NCBI GenBank assembly: GCA_015232405.1
Contig: JADFZS010000031.1
Coordinates: forward strand, 1-45,586
Direction: 5' to 3'
Length of the DNA: 45,586 bases
Source: Magnetococcales bacterium
GTDB taxonomy: Bacteria > Pseudomonadota > Magnetococcia > Magnetococcales > JADFYX01
Each line of letters opens with the position of its first letter. Position 1 is the first letter of the stretch. A model generated the notes under the pieces. It saw only the letters and a program-made list of their open reading frames with translations. It did no database searches and was not told the origin of the DNA. Made by a program: the position numbers and the translations under genes. Shown here one piece after another: positions 25,525-34,387 of the stretch.

Positions 25525-27978
25525 TTAAGAGGTTTTTCGTAGCCGTAGGGCGTTGCCAACAACCACCAAGCTGGAAATAGGCATTGCTATGGCTGCAACT
25601 ATGGGTGAGACATGACCAGCAATAGCCAGAGGAATTGCTATGCTATTGTAGATAATCGAGATAAGAAAATTTTCCCTGATTATCTTCATGGTACGCCTTG
25701 CCAAAGCAAATGTTTGCGCCACATTGTCAAGGTTGCGATTAAGAAGAATAACATCTGCTGCTGCAACGGTTATATCAGTGGCATTTTCAACAGCTAATGC
25801 CACATCAGAGCGGGCCAGAGCCGGGGCATCGTTAATACCATCGCCAACCATTGCCGCAATCTCCCCTTGGTTTTGCAGCTCTTTGATAAATGTCTCTTTT
25901 CCAGCTGGCAGCACCTCACTTTGGCTCTGTAAAATATCCATCTCTTTGGCTATTAGCTCTACTACCGCACGTTGGTCACCTGATAACAGAGTAACTGGTA
26001 GTCCCATATTTTTAAGGGTTGCTATAGCTGTTTTGGCATCATCTTTGGGACGATCATTCAGACCTATCCAGCCGAGAATTTTATCTTCTTCTACACAGAG
26101 CGCCCAGGTTGCTGGAAACTCTTTATCTTCTGGGTATGCAAGGGGTCGGTTTTTAATGCCGCTACTGGCAAATTCTAAACGTCCCACACGGGTTTTTTTC
26201 CCAGATACTATCGCTTCAATTCCCAAGCCAGCACTATTTTTTACCGAGCTAATATCTTTGGGCAGGATATAGTTGTGCTCTTCAACTGCTTTTACTATGG
26301 CTTTTCCTACTGGGTGCTCTGAATATTGCTCCACCCCGGCAGCCCGGGTTAAAAGATACTCTTTACTAATACCTTTAGTTGGTAAAATTCGGTCAACGTG
26401 GGGTGTGCCTTGGGTGACGGTTCCGGTTTTATCCAGCACCACCTGGGTAACCTTTTCGAGTCTTTCAAAGGTCTCACCATTTTTTACCAGTATACCCTGT
26501 TTTGCCGCTGCTCCTGTGGCGACCACCATGGCTGCTGGCGTGGCAAGCCCTAAAGCACAGGGACAGGTAATAATGAGCAGAGCAACGGTGTTTTGTAGAG
26601 CCTGACTTGGGTCATGGTTTAACCAATAGATAAAAGTTGCTGTGGCTAGAAGTAAAATAGTGCCAATAAACCAGCCAGCAATTTTATCGGCCAGATTTTG
26701 TATAGGGGGGCGTTGGGCTTGGGCTTTTTCTATTCTCTGGATAATCTTTGCCAGTGTAGTATTTTCACCAACCCGGTTTGCCTCAATGGTAATGGCTCCG
26801 TCAACATTCATTGAGCCACCAGCAACGACAGCTCCTACTATTTTTCTAACTCCTAAGCTCTCACCAGTTAACATGGACTCATCAACAGATGTATGACCTT
26901 TTATAATTGTACCATCTACAGGAATTTTCTCTCCCGGTTTAATAACTACCAAATCACCAACCCGCACTTCTCGAACAGGGACTGTAACAGCCTGTTCATT
27001 GCGTAACACTGTTGCTGTTTTTGGTTCTAGGTTGAGCAGTCTTTCGGTGGCTCCAGCAGCCTTGCGTCTGGCAGCAGATTCTAGATAACGTCCGGTTAAA
27101 AGTATAAAAATAAAAAGGGTTACCGAGTCAAAGTATACCTCCCCTTGTTGGCTAACTGTGATAGCAACACTATAGCTATAGGTTGCAAAACCCCCAATGG
27201 TGATGGGTAGGTCCATATTTAAATGGGCCATCTTAAGGCTGCGCCATGCTCCCTTATAGAACTCGCCACCACTATAAAAAACCACTGGGGTGGCAAGGGC
27301 AAAGGAGAGCCAGTGGAAATAGTTTTTAAAGTCTGCCTCTATCCCCTGAAAATAGCCTGCATACAGGGCAACGGAGAGAAACATTACATTTGCAGCCCCA
27401 AAGCCAGCTACTCCCAACCTGTAGAGTAACTCCCGGTTCTGTTTTTGAAAAACAAGTTCTGTCTTGGATGGATCATACGGCTCTGCCTGATAGCCGATAC
27501 GACGTATGGTTTGAATAATTGTTGAAAGCAGGGTTGTGGTTGGGTTCCAGCTAATTTTTGCTCTTTGGGTTGAAAAATTAACCTGTACTGATTCTACCCC
27601 CGGTAATTTTCGTAAAACCTGTTCGTTTAGCCAGACACAAGCAGCACAGTGAATACCAGATAGAATTAGATTTATCTCTCTATTCTCTCCCACCTCTTTA
27701 ACCAGTCCTGATTGATAGTCAGGATCATCAAATGCCAACAGTCCGCTATCTTCTGACCCCTCTGGTTGTAGGGTGCTGTTATCGCCCTCTCTCAAGCGAT
27801 AATAGTCCTCTAACCCCATGCCATCAATTATTTGATAGGCTCCTAGACAACCGCTGCAACAAAAGAGCTTCTCATCTTTATTTGAGTCACCATTTTTATG
27901 GTCACGTATCGGGCTATGTTGGGGTACATCCAAGCCACAGTGGTAGCATGGTTGGGGGGATGGAGGAGAGGATTTCAT
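25525..27978 (-). CDS. ccoI: Copper-transporting P1B-type ATPase CcoI/FixI
   Basis: 817 residues. The N-terminus has a cysteine-rich metal-binding region (C-Y-H-C-G near 11; F-C-C-S-G-C near 39-44) and an HMA domain with C-A-A-C at 111-114. Then come the membrane helices with the C-P-C ion motif in [15 protein letters not shown], the phosphorylation site D-K-T-G-T, and G-D-G-I-N-D-A-P. The F-C-C-S-G-C-x-x-A-Y N-terminus is typical of FixI and not of CopA efflux pumps. It exports copper to the periplasm for CuB of cbb3. Confidence 0.94.
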   Translation of the reverse strand: MKSSPPSPQPCYHCGLDVPQHSPIRDHKNGDSNKDEKLFCCSGCLGAYQIIDGMGLEDYYRLREGDNSTLQPEGSEDSGLLAFDDPDYQSGLVKEVGENREINLILSGIHCAACVWLNEQVLRKLPGVESVQVNFSTQRAKISWNPTTTLLSTIIQTIRRIGYQAEPYDPSKTELVFQKQNRELLYRLGVAGFGAANVMFLSVALYAGYFQGIEADFKNYFHWLSFALATPVVFYSGGEFYKGAWRSLKMAHLNMDLPITIGGFATYSYSVAITVSQQGEVYFDSVTLFIFILLTGRYLESAARRKAAGATERLLNLEPKTATVLRNEQAVTVPVREVRVGDLVVIKPGEKIPVDGTIIKGHTSVDESMLTGESLGVRKIVGAVVAGGSMNVDGAITIEANRVGENTTLAKIIQRIEKAQAQRPPIQNLADKIAGWFIGTILLLATATFIYWLNHDPSQALQNTVALLIITCPCALGLATPAAMVVATGAAAKQGILVKNGETFERLEKVTQVVLDKTGTVTQGTPHVDRILPTKGISKEYLLTRAAGVEQYSEHPVGKAIVKAVEEHNYILPKDISSVKNSAGLGIEAIVSGKKTRVGRLEFASSGIKNRPLAYPEDKEFPATWALCVEEDKILGWIGLNDRPKDDAKTAIATLKNMGLPVTLLSGDQRAVVELIAKEMDILQSQSEVLPAGKETFIKELQNQGEIAAMVGDGINDAPALARSDVALAVENATDITVAAADVILLNRNLDNVAQTFALARRTMKIIRENFLISIIYNSIAIPLAIAGHVSPIVAAIAMPISSLVVVGNALRLRKTS

Positions 27979-28081
27979 ATGGTATAAATATCGGACCTGT
28001 TTTTTGTATAATGTCGGTTTTTATTCTATCTGTTTCAAAGCATGGCTGCCAGCCAGAATATTTTTTTATTTTAACCTTTAA

Positions 28082-28102
28082 CCAGACAATAGTATTGTCT
28101 GG
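28082..28102. promoter_or_regulatory. 21-bp perfect palindrome before the DsbD_2-type gene
   Basis: Arms CCAGACAATA (28082-28091) and TATTGTCTGG (28093-28102) around a single G. It ends two bases before the ATG at 28105, covering its ribosome site, and lies 103 bases upstream of ccoI on the other strand. It looks like an operator for a dimeric regulator or a stem hiding the ribosome site. Confidence 0.65.
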
Positions 28103-28104
28103 GG

Positions 28105-28767
28105 ATGGCTCCTTCAATTTTAGATCTCTGGCTTACTTTTTTAACCGCGCTTCTGGCTAGTGGTCACTGCATCGGTATGTGTGGTGGCATGGTGGCAGCT
28201 TACTCTTTAAAACAGCCCAGTCAAAGTGGAGTTTCCCTTTTTTTGCCCCATATGTTTTATGGGTTTGGTAGGGTCTCTACCTATGTGCTGTTGGGTGCGC
28301 TATCGGGTTGGGTCGGCTCTTTGGGTTTTACATTTGGTCGGCCAGAGAATTTACAGGGGATTCCATACCTCGTGGCAGGTGGTGTAATGGTCTGGATGGG
28401 GCTGGATAGTGCCGGGCTTATACCTTTTAGCAAAGGTAGTAACAGTGGTGGTGGAGTAATAGCAAAATTAACAAAAAGTGTGTTACAACGATCTCTACCA
28501 GGAAGAACCCTGTTATTGGGTGTCGTTAGCGGTTTTTTGCCGTGTACCCTACACTGGGCGTTTCAGGCCAAAGCGATGGCAATGGGTTCTGTAGCAGGTG
28601 GTATGGCAGTTCTTTTGGCTTTTGGTTTGGGAACCCTACCAGCACTATGGGGTTTTGGGCTGGTCTCCACCATGTTAAGCCAGAAGCTAAGACAGCGTCT
28701 GCTGCAAGGGGCAGCATTAATAATAGTATTTATGGGGTTGATGACCATAAAACGTGGTCTTATGTAA
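28105..28767 (+). CDS. DsbD_2/UreH-like (SafE-type) membrane protein of the cbb3 locus
   Basis: 220 residues, about six membrane helices, with the family motif S-G-H-C-I-G-M-C-G-G near residue 18. A second conserved cysteine lies in L-P-C-T-L-H. Members of this family often sit in cbb3 clusters and are annotated as sulfite exporter TauE/SafE or cytochrome biogenesis proteins. Paired cysteines suggest thiol or metal handling across the membrane. Its exact substrate is unknown. It is convergent with the SapC-family gene, with two bases between the stops. Confidence 0.8.
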   Translation: MAPSILDLWLTFLTALLASGHCIGMCGGMVAAYSLKQPSQSGVSLFLPHMFYGFGRVSTYVLLGALSGWVGSLGFTFGRPENLQGIPYLVAGGVMVWMGLDSAGLIPFSKGSNSGGGVIAKLTKSVLQRSLPGRTLLLGVVSGFLPCTLHWAFQAKAMAMGSVAGGMAVLLAFGLGTLPALWGFGLVSTMLSQKLRQRLLQGAALIIVFMGLMTIKRGLM

Positions 28768-28769
28768 TC

Positions 28770-30434
28770 TTATTCTGCAACAAGCCCCTCAATCTCTTCA
28801 ATGCGAGGATCTCCAGGAAAGATTTTTCCTGCTTTTTCAAGATAGAGCTTTGCTCTGCCGGATCTATCCCAGATTGCCAGTTCAAGAAATCTTTCAAAAA
28901 CAGTATTAAGCAGCTCATCAACAATGGGGCTGTCTAAATTCATCTCCTGTAGTTGGGCCACCTTTTCCAAGGCGTTGTCACCTCTGGGTAGAGAGAGACG
29001 TGACTCTGTAATATTACGTTTTATACCATCAATCAGTATGTTTACATGGGGTGATTGATGATCAATGCTTGCCGTGTCAGTTTTATCATTAAATGGGCTA
29101 GGTTTTGAGTATCCCAAAGGCCGTTTTCTTGGTGTTAAACCAGGAAGAGGCTGTTCTACCAAGTTCACCGTTAGGTTAGGTGTATCAGATCCGATATTAT
29201 TATCTTGGGATGGTGGGGTCATTGTGGGGTTATCAGCAACAGTTTTGTTAACAGTATAAGTTAACGATACTGCTTGATCATTTAGCGTTTGTGTTGAACC
29301 ATTTTTAACTACGGTCTGTGTATATGACCCATCAGGAATAAGAGCCATATCCTGCTGCTTCTTTTTTAACTCTTCCAAGGTTGGAGGGCTATCTGGTGGT
29401 AGAGTTAATATATTTAAAATATCCTCTTTGTTAGTGACCTGAGTTTTGTTTTCTTGTGGCGGTTTTATATTTGTAATAATATCTGTTTTTTTGATAATCG
29501 GATCAGGTTTGCTCACCCTGTTTTCAACCTGTGGTTGAACAGGTTTTTTATCAAAAGATGAGCTTAAATGTATAACAACTCCGGTAAAAATCCCGACTAC
29601 CGCAACAACCAATGCAAACAGCATCCTATTATCTTTTTGTTTGACTGGTATTATTGACTCCACCTCACTTATGGGAATATCCGGTGAGTTGTCTTCCATG
29701 ACGGGTTTGCTATATTCAGGCAGAGACCTGGTCAAAAGGGCAAAGTTGTTTTGTGAGGTAATCAGGGCATAAAGGTTTGCCATCAGCCCCAGTTGACGTA
29801 GTTCCAAAAAATCATCATCTGGTAACTCTTCCAATTTTTTTTGGTCAAGTATAAAAAAGTTGCTTAGTTGAGCAACTTTCTCACCGGGTAAAAACTCAGA
29901 TAGCTTTTTTGTTTGAAATAGATTTTTTTCGTAGAGTTTATAGACAACCCAATCTGTGTGACCCATCTCTTTTTGATAATTGAGATGTTTTTTACGAATA
30001 TTGTTGAGAGTAGGGGTAGCCTCTCCAGTTGGGGTAAAAAGTGGTAGTCCGGTATTGTCAGGACTCTCATTTTTAAAATGGGGTGCATTTCTATCGATAA
30101 GAAGTGTCAGCTCGCCATTTTCATCTATGTGACCAGGATAGAAAGGATAGCTTGATAGACTAGCCGGAATCATCCTGCTCTCCATCCACTCCCCCTGCTT
30201 GGTTATGGATACATTACCCCGGGCTTGTTCTGTTCCCAGAAGAGCCATTGGGGTTAATTTTTCGTCACCTTTGCTAAGATAAAAGATGATGGGATAACAT
30301 CTTGAAGCTTCAATCAACTCTGAAAAGAGGAGGGGAGCCAAGAGTCGTTTTGCCATATTGCTATAGCAATTTTGTGGCGTATAAATTAAATCTTTGTGTT
30401 CTGCCGGTTGCAAAATTTCAAGTTTTATATTCAT
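28770..30434 (-). CDS. SapC-family protein with membrane anchor and C-terminal helical domain
   Basis: 554 residues from the ATG at 30434; a GTG at 30461 is possible. The N-terminal SapC domain (about 1-235) shows N-x-x-L-L-A-P-L-L-F-S-E-L-I-E-A-S-R-C-Y-P-I-I-F, A-L-L-G and the S-Y-P-F-Y segment. A single helix (about 271-291) follows, then a long low-complexity P/T/N-rich stretch and a helical end (about 460-554) reminiscent of TPR. SapC domains are named after a Campylobacter S-layer-associated protein and have no firm function. It ends the signalling operon. The architecture (cytoplasmic SapC, one helix, periplasmic stalk and tip) is inferred. Confidence 0.7.
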   Translation of the reverse strand: MNIKLEILQPAEHKDLIYTPQNCYSNMAKRLLAPLLFSELIEASRCYPIIFYLSKGDEKLTPMALLGTEQARGNVSITKQGEWMESRMIPASLSSYPFYPGHIDENGELTLLIDRNAPHFKNESPDNTGLPLFTPTGEATPTLNNIRKKHLNYQKEMGHTDWVVYKLYEKNLFQTKKLSEFLPGEKVAQLSNFFILDQKKLEELPDDDFLELRQLGLMANLYALITSQNNFALLTRSLPEYSKPVMEDNSPDIPISEVESIIPVKQKDNRMLFALVVAVVGIFTGVVIHLSSSFDKKPVQPQVENRVSKPDPIIKKTDIITNIKPPQENKTQVTNKEDILNILTLPPDSPPTLEELKKKQQDMALIPDGSYTQTVVKNGSTQTLNDQAVSLTYTVNKTVADNPTMTPPSQDNNIGSDTPNLTVNLVEQPLPGLTPRKRPLGYSKPSPFNDKTDTASIDHQSPHVNILIDGIKRNITESRLSLPRGDNALEKVAQLQEMNLDSPIVDELLNTVFERFLELAIWDRSGRAKLYLEKAGKIFPGDPRIEEIEGLVAE

Positions 30435-30460
30435 CTCTACTTTTTTGTCCTTACAGCTCA

Positions 30461-30661
30461 CTAATTTTCTTTAACAAAATGTTTAAGTGTAGGTGATGTG
30501 CTAATGCGTAATAATATAATAATAACACTACCAGCTACGTAGTATAATACATTATCAAATTTATCATTATCTAAGCCAGAATTAATCACATAACATATGA
30601 AAATACCAGCACAAATACCCAAAATAGTAGCAATTCCCAAAAATTTATTTTTTTTAATCAC
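30461..30661 (-). CDS. Small two-helix membrane protein
   Basis: 66 residues from a GTG that overlaps the stop of the diguanylate cyclase gene by 8 bases. K-K-N-K at the start, then helix 1 (about 8-27, F-L-G-I-A-T-I-L-G-I-C-A-G-I), a short polar loop (N-S-G-L-D-N-D-K-F-D) and helix 2 (about 38-54). Not recognised. A longer frame to 30802 reads through the GGDEF gene and is rejected. Confidence 0.5.
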   Translation of the reverse strand: MIKKNKFLGIATILGICAGIFICYVINSGLDNDKFDNVLYYVAGSVIIILLRISTSPTLKHFVKEN

Positions 30662-31592
30662 TTTTTTTGTCAGAATTTGCCACTGTCTCAAATAAACAAT
30701 AGCAGTTTCTTCCCCTCTTTTTTGCGAGATACATAGCATGGTCGGCATTACGTAACAGGGTCTCGATATCATTGCCATCTTGGGGTATAATTGTAATTCC
30801 AATTGAAGCAGATATTCTTACAACTTCCCCCTCCAGATCAAAAGGTTTTTGCAAAGATTGCAGAATTTTTTCTGCAATCTTTACTGGATCACCATTGACT
30901 GAAATTTCCGACAAAACCACAGTGAACTCATCTCCACCCATACGGGCTACAGTATCTGTTTGTCGAATACAAGCAAGCATTCGTGCAGAGACATCTTTAA
31001 GTAGTTGATCACCAGCAGCGTGGCCCAGTTCGTCATTGACCATTTTGAATCTATCTAAGTCAACAAACATCAAACCCATCTGTGTATTGCGTCGCTCACA
31101 CATGGATATTGCAGATCTGAGACGGTCCATAAAAAGGGTTCTGTTGGGTAGATCTGTTAACTCATCGTGGGTTGCTTGATGTTGTATTCTCTCTTGAGCC
31201 TCTTTGCGATCCAATAGAATGCGTATACGTTGTCTGAGAACTGCCCAATGAATAGGCTTTGTAATATAATCTTCCGCACCAACTGCAAAAGCCAGGTTGA
31301 CTGAATCGTCATCTGACAAAACTGTGACCATCACAATAGGAGTCTGTCTACTGCCTGGGATGGTTCGGATCAATTCACATGCTTGAAATCCATCCATATC
31401 CGGCATATCGGCATCTAACAGTGCCAAATCTGGATTGTGTTTTTTATAGGCATCAACTGCCTCATGGCCATTTGTAACCAATATCGATTCATAACCATTT
31501 TCTTTCAAAAATGTATCGATAAGGTCTAATATCACCTCGTCATCATCAGCAACAAGGATAAGAGGAGTTTTGAGTATATTTTGTGTGTTCAA
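30654..31592 (-). CDS. Response regulator with GGDEF diguanylate cyclase output
   Basis: 312 residues. REC domain 1-125 with the acidic pocket A-D-D-D and phospho-acceptor D60 in L-L-D-A-D-M-P. A GGDEF domain (about 140-305) has intact G-G-D-E-F at 219-223 and a product-inhibition site R-x-x-D at 210-213, exactly five residues before it. It should make c-di-GMP when phosphorylated by the upstream kinases. It overlaps the kinase gene by 4 bases. Confidence 0.94.
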   Translation of the reverse strand: MNTQNILKTPLILVADDDEVILDLIDTFLKENGYESILVTNGHEAVDAYKKHNPDLALLDADMPDMDGFQACELIRTIPGSRQTPIVMVTVLSDDDSVNLAFAVGAEDYITKPIHWAVLRQRIRILLDRKEAQERIQHQATHDELTDLPNRTLFMDRLRSAISMCERRNTQMGLMFVDLDRFKMVNDELGHAAGDQLLKDVSARMLACIRQTDTVARMGGDEFTVVLSEISVNGDPVKIAEKILQSLQKPFDLEGEVVRISASIGITIIPQDGNDIETLLRNADHAMYLAKKRGRNCYCLFETVANSDKKSD

Positions 31593-34387
31593 ACATCTTC
31601 TCCATGTAAAAATAACTCTAATTCCCTCTGGACAACTTCACACTCTTCTTTAAGATATTCAAATATATCTTCATCTTCAGGAAGTTTACCATTTTTGGCC
31701 GCCAACTCAATCTGGTGGCAAATAGATACAAGATTTTCAGCACCAAATGATGCTGAAGAACCTTTTAACTTATGAGCTTTACTTTTTAAATCATCACTAT
31801 TATGTTTTTCAACGGCTTCCATGATGTCTGACAATCGAAGTGGTAATCTTTCTAAAAATTTCCCTAATGGTCTATCGATATTTCCACCAAGGTCTTGGCG
31901 TAACCTAACCAGTGTCTCCACATTTATACTGTTGAAATGATATTGTTCAATTTCATCGTCTAAACCATTACCATGCTCACTATTATTTACACCATCATGT
32001 GAGTTATTACTATCATCTTTTTCAGTTTTTGAAAAACTATCTATAACATCAAGCAGGTGTGTCATACGTATTGGTTTGGAAAGATACATGTCACAACCAG
32101 CAACCAATGTTTTATCAAGATCATCCTTCATGGCATTTGCTGTAAGTGCAATAATTGGAATAGGCTCTATATCCTCCTGTTTTTCCAAAGCTCTTATACG
32201 CCTTGTTGCCCCATAACCATCTAACACAGGCATCATCATATCCATCAATATTATATCAAAACTGCCTTTGGAAAACTCTTCTACAGCCTCTAAACCATTT
32301 TTTGCAACTTTAACGGTATGATTGGTTTTTTTGAGAAAAGCCTCAATCACGATTATGTTATCAATGGCATCATCAACCAAAAGAATATGCATGGCTCTTT
32401 TTTCTATTGTTTTTTTGTTCTTGATAGTGCCACGAGACTTTTGTCTTTTCACCTGTGTTATTGTTCGGTCTGCAAGATCTCCCTTTGATCTTGGCAAACG
32501 TGCGGTAAAACTAAAAATACTACCTTTGCCAGTTTCACTCTCTACTTGAATGGAGCCTCCCATCTCTTCCACAATATGGTTGCATATGGATAGCCCAAGA
32601 CCTGACCCACCAAAGCGACGGGTTATGGAGTTGTCGGCTTGGGTAAAAGGTTGAAAAATGGTTTTAATCTTATTTTGTGAAATCCCAATACCTGTATCCT
32701 TTACCACAAACAAGATACGATCTGCAAAATGGGATTTAACTTCAAGTTCTACTGTTCCTACTTCTGTGAATTTAATGGCATTACCCAATAAATTTAGTAA
32801 TACCTGACGGAGACGTTGGGGATCACCAACAACTATTTTTTCGCATTTTGTGTCTAACTGATGTTTAAAATCCAGCCCCTTTTTACTGGCTTTTTGTTGC
32901 AGAATATGTACGGTACTGGATATTAAATCTGGAAGGTTGAATGAGACCGTCTCGAGCTGTAGTTGACCTGCTTCTATTTTAGAAAGATCGAGTATATCAT
33001 TTATCAGAGCCAACAACCCTTCACCTGCATGGGTCAAAACCTCTAAATGTTTTGTCTGTGTTTTATTCAGCCCACTCTCTGCCAACACCTCTCCCATACC
33101 CAAAATGGCATTCATGGGGGTTCTTATATCGTGGCTCATTGCAGCTAAAAATTGACTTTTGGCTCTGTTGGCTAATTCAGCATTCTGTTTTGCCTCACAA
33201 AGATCATCCTCTGCCTTTTTTCTATCTGTGATATCGGTAGCAATTCCACCTATGGCAAATATTTTGTTCTCATCATTGTATAAGGGAAATTTAACAGAGA
33301 TGTAGGTATGGTATTCATTGTTGTGATATATAACCTCTTCAATTTCAAGTGATTTACCTTGCTCTAGCACTTTTAAATCATTTTCATATAGTTTTTGCGC
33401 TATATTGTTGGGAAAAAGATCAAAGTCACTTTTATCGATAACATCTTGGTTGGATACTTTGAACAGCTCTTCAAAACGTCGGTTTATCAACATATAGCGA
33501 CTGTCAATATTTTTTAGAAATACCACAGCTGAAGTGTTTGCGAGAATTGCTTGCAGTTGATTTTCGCTTTTCACTAATAAATCCATGGTCTTGTGTAGCT
33601 CTTGTTCTCCCAGTTTTTCTTCTGTTATATCAATAAAAAACCCTCTTAATCCGGTGACTTTTCCATCAGTTCTTACCAAAGTTACAACATCTCTGAGCCA
33701 AACAACTTTACCTAGAGCAGATATTGCCCGGTATTCAAAATCGTGATCCTCACCATTTTCTGTGGATGTCAAACAGAATCTAGTTGCCTCTTCTCGATCC
33801 TCAGGATGTAGTCTGCTTCTCCAATAGTCGATATCTGTCCATTCTTGGGCTGGATATCCCAGAAGATTATAAATCTGCGGCCCGATATAGGTAAACTTGA
33901 AATATTCTACATCCATTTCCCAAGGTACAAAATTGGATGTTTCCAATAAAAGTCTGTACTTATCCCGACTTTCATTGAGTGCGTTGTCACGAATTTGTCT
34001 ATCTATTATCCGTTGAATTCTTAATCGTAATACAGACCAGTTGAGAGGTTTGGTAATGTATTCATCAGCACCAACTTCAAAGGCACGATCCACCGATAGC
34101 TCATCTGCCAAAGCGGTGATCATGATAACCGGTATAGATCTGTTTTTGGGGTTTTTGTTAAGCTCTGAACAGACAAAAAAACCATCCATCTCAGGCATAT
34201 TGGCATCTAACAATATAAGGTCGGGTCTATTGTTTTCACAATAAGCTAGAGCATCTTTACCATTTTCTATCTCTTTGACAAGATAATCTCTGGTTTCCAA
34301 AAAACCAGCTAAAGAGTCACGAAAATCTTCATCATCGTCAACAATCATTATCAACGGCTTTAAATTTGCAGGATCGTTCATATTCAT
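31589..34387 (-). CDS. Hybrid histidine kinase: REC-PAS-PAS-HisKA-HATPase-REC-Hpt
   Basis: 932 residues with no membrane helix. An N-terminal REC (D61 in L-L-D-A-N-M-P) makes it an input-phosphorylated kinase. Two PAS domains follow (about 140-260 and 275-395, the first with a PAC-type end). HisKA has H419 in M-S-H-D-I-R-T-P, HATPase has G-D-P-Q-R-L-R-Q-V-L-L-N-L-L-G-N-A and G-G-S-G-L-G-L-S. A second REC (D716) and a C-terminal Hpt (H872 in A-H-K-L-K-G) complete it. All relay residues are present. ATGA overlap with the preceding kinase. Confidence 0.94.
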   Translation of the reverse strand: MNMNDPANLKPLIMIVDDDEDFRDSLAGFLETRDYLVKEIENGKDALAYCENNRPDLILLDANMPEMDGFFVCSELNKNPKNRSIPVIMITALADELSVDRAFEVGADEYITKPLNWSVLRLRIQRIIDRQIRDNALNESRDKYRLLLETSNFVPWEMDVEYFKFTYIGPQIYNLLGYPAQEWTDIDYWRSRLHPEDREEATRFCLTSTENGEDHDFEYRAISALGKVVWLRDVVTLVRTDGKVTGLRGFFIDITEEKLGEQELHKTMDLLVKSENQLQAILANTSAVVFLKNIDSRYMLINRRFEELFKVSNQDVIDKSDFDLFPNNIAQKLYENDLKVLEQGKSLEIEEVIYHNNEYHTYISVKFPLYNDENKIFAIGGIATDITDRKKAEDDLCEAKQNAELANRAKSQFLAAMSHDIRTPMNAILGMGEVLAESGLNKTQTKHLEVLTHAGEGLLALINDILDLSKIEAGQLQLETVSFNLPDLISSTVHILQQKASKKGLDFKHQLDTKCEKIVVGDPQRLRQVLLNLLGNAIKFTEVGTVELEVKSHFADRILFVVKDTGIGISQNKIKTIFQPFTQADNSITRRFGGSGLGLSICNHIVEEMGGSIQVESETGKGSIFSFTARLPRSKGDLADRTITQVKRQKSRGTIKNKKTIEKRAMHILLVDDAIDNIIVIEAFLKKTNHTVKVAKNGLEAVEEFSKGSFDIILMDMMMPVLDGYGATRRIRALEKQEDIEPIPIIALTANAMKDDLDKTLVAGCDMYLSKPIRMTHLLDVIDSFSKTEKDDSNNSHDGVNNSEHGNGLDDEIEQYHFNSINVETLVRLRQDLGGNIDRPLGKFLERLPLRLSDIMEAVEKHNSDDLKSKAHKLKGSSASFGAENLVSICHQIELAAKNGKLPEDEDIFEYLKEECEVVQRELELFLHGEDV

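Noticed and set aside
25688..26896. Long plus-strand frames inside ccoI
   Set aside because: They are antisense shadows of a strongly conserved ATPase gene; their serine-rich composition is typical of such shadows.
30662..30802. N-terminal extension of the small two-helix protein
   Set aside because: It reads through the end of the GGDEF gene in another frame; the GTG at 30661 overlaps the stop by 8 bases and gives a compact protein.
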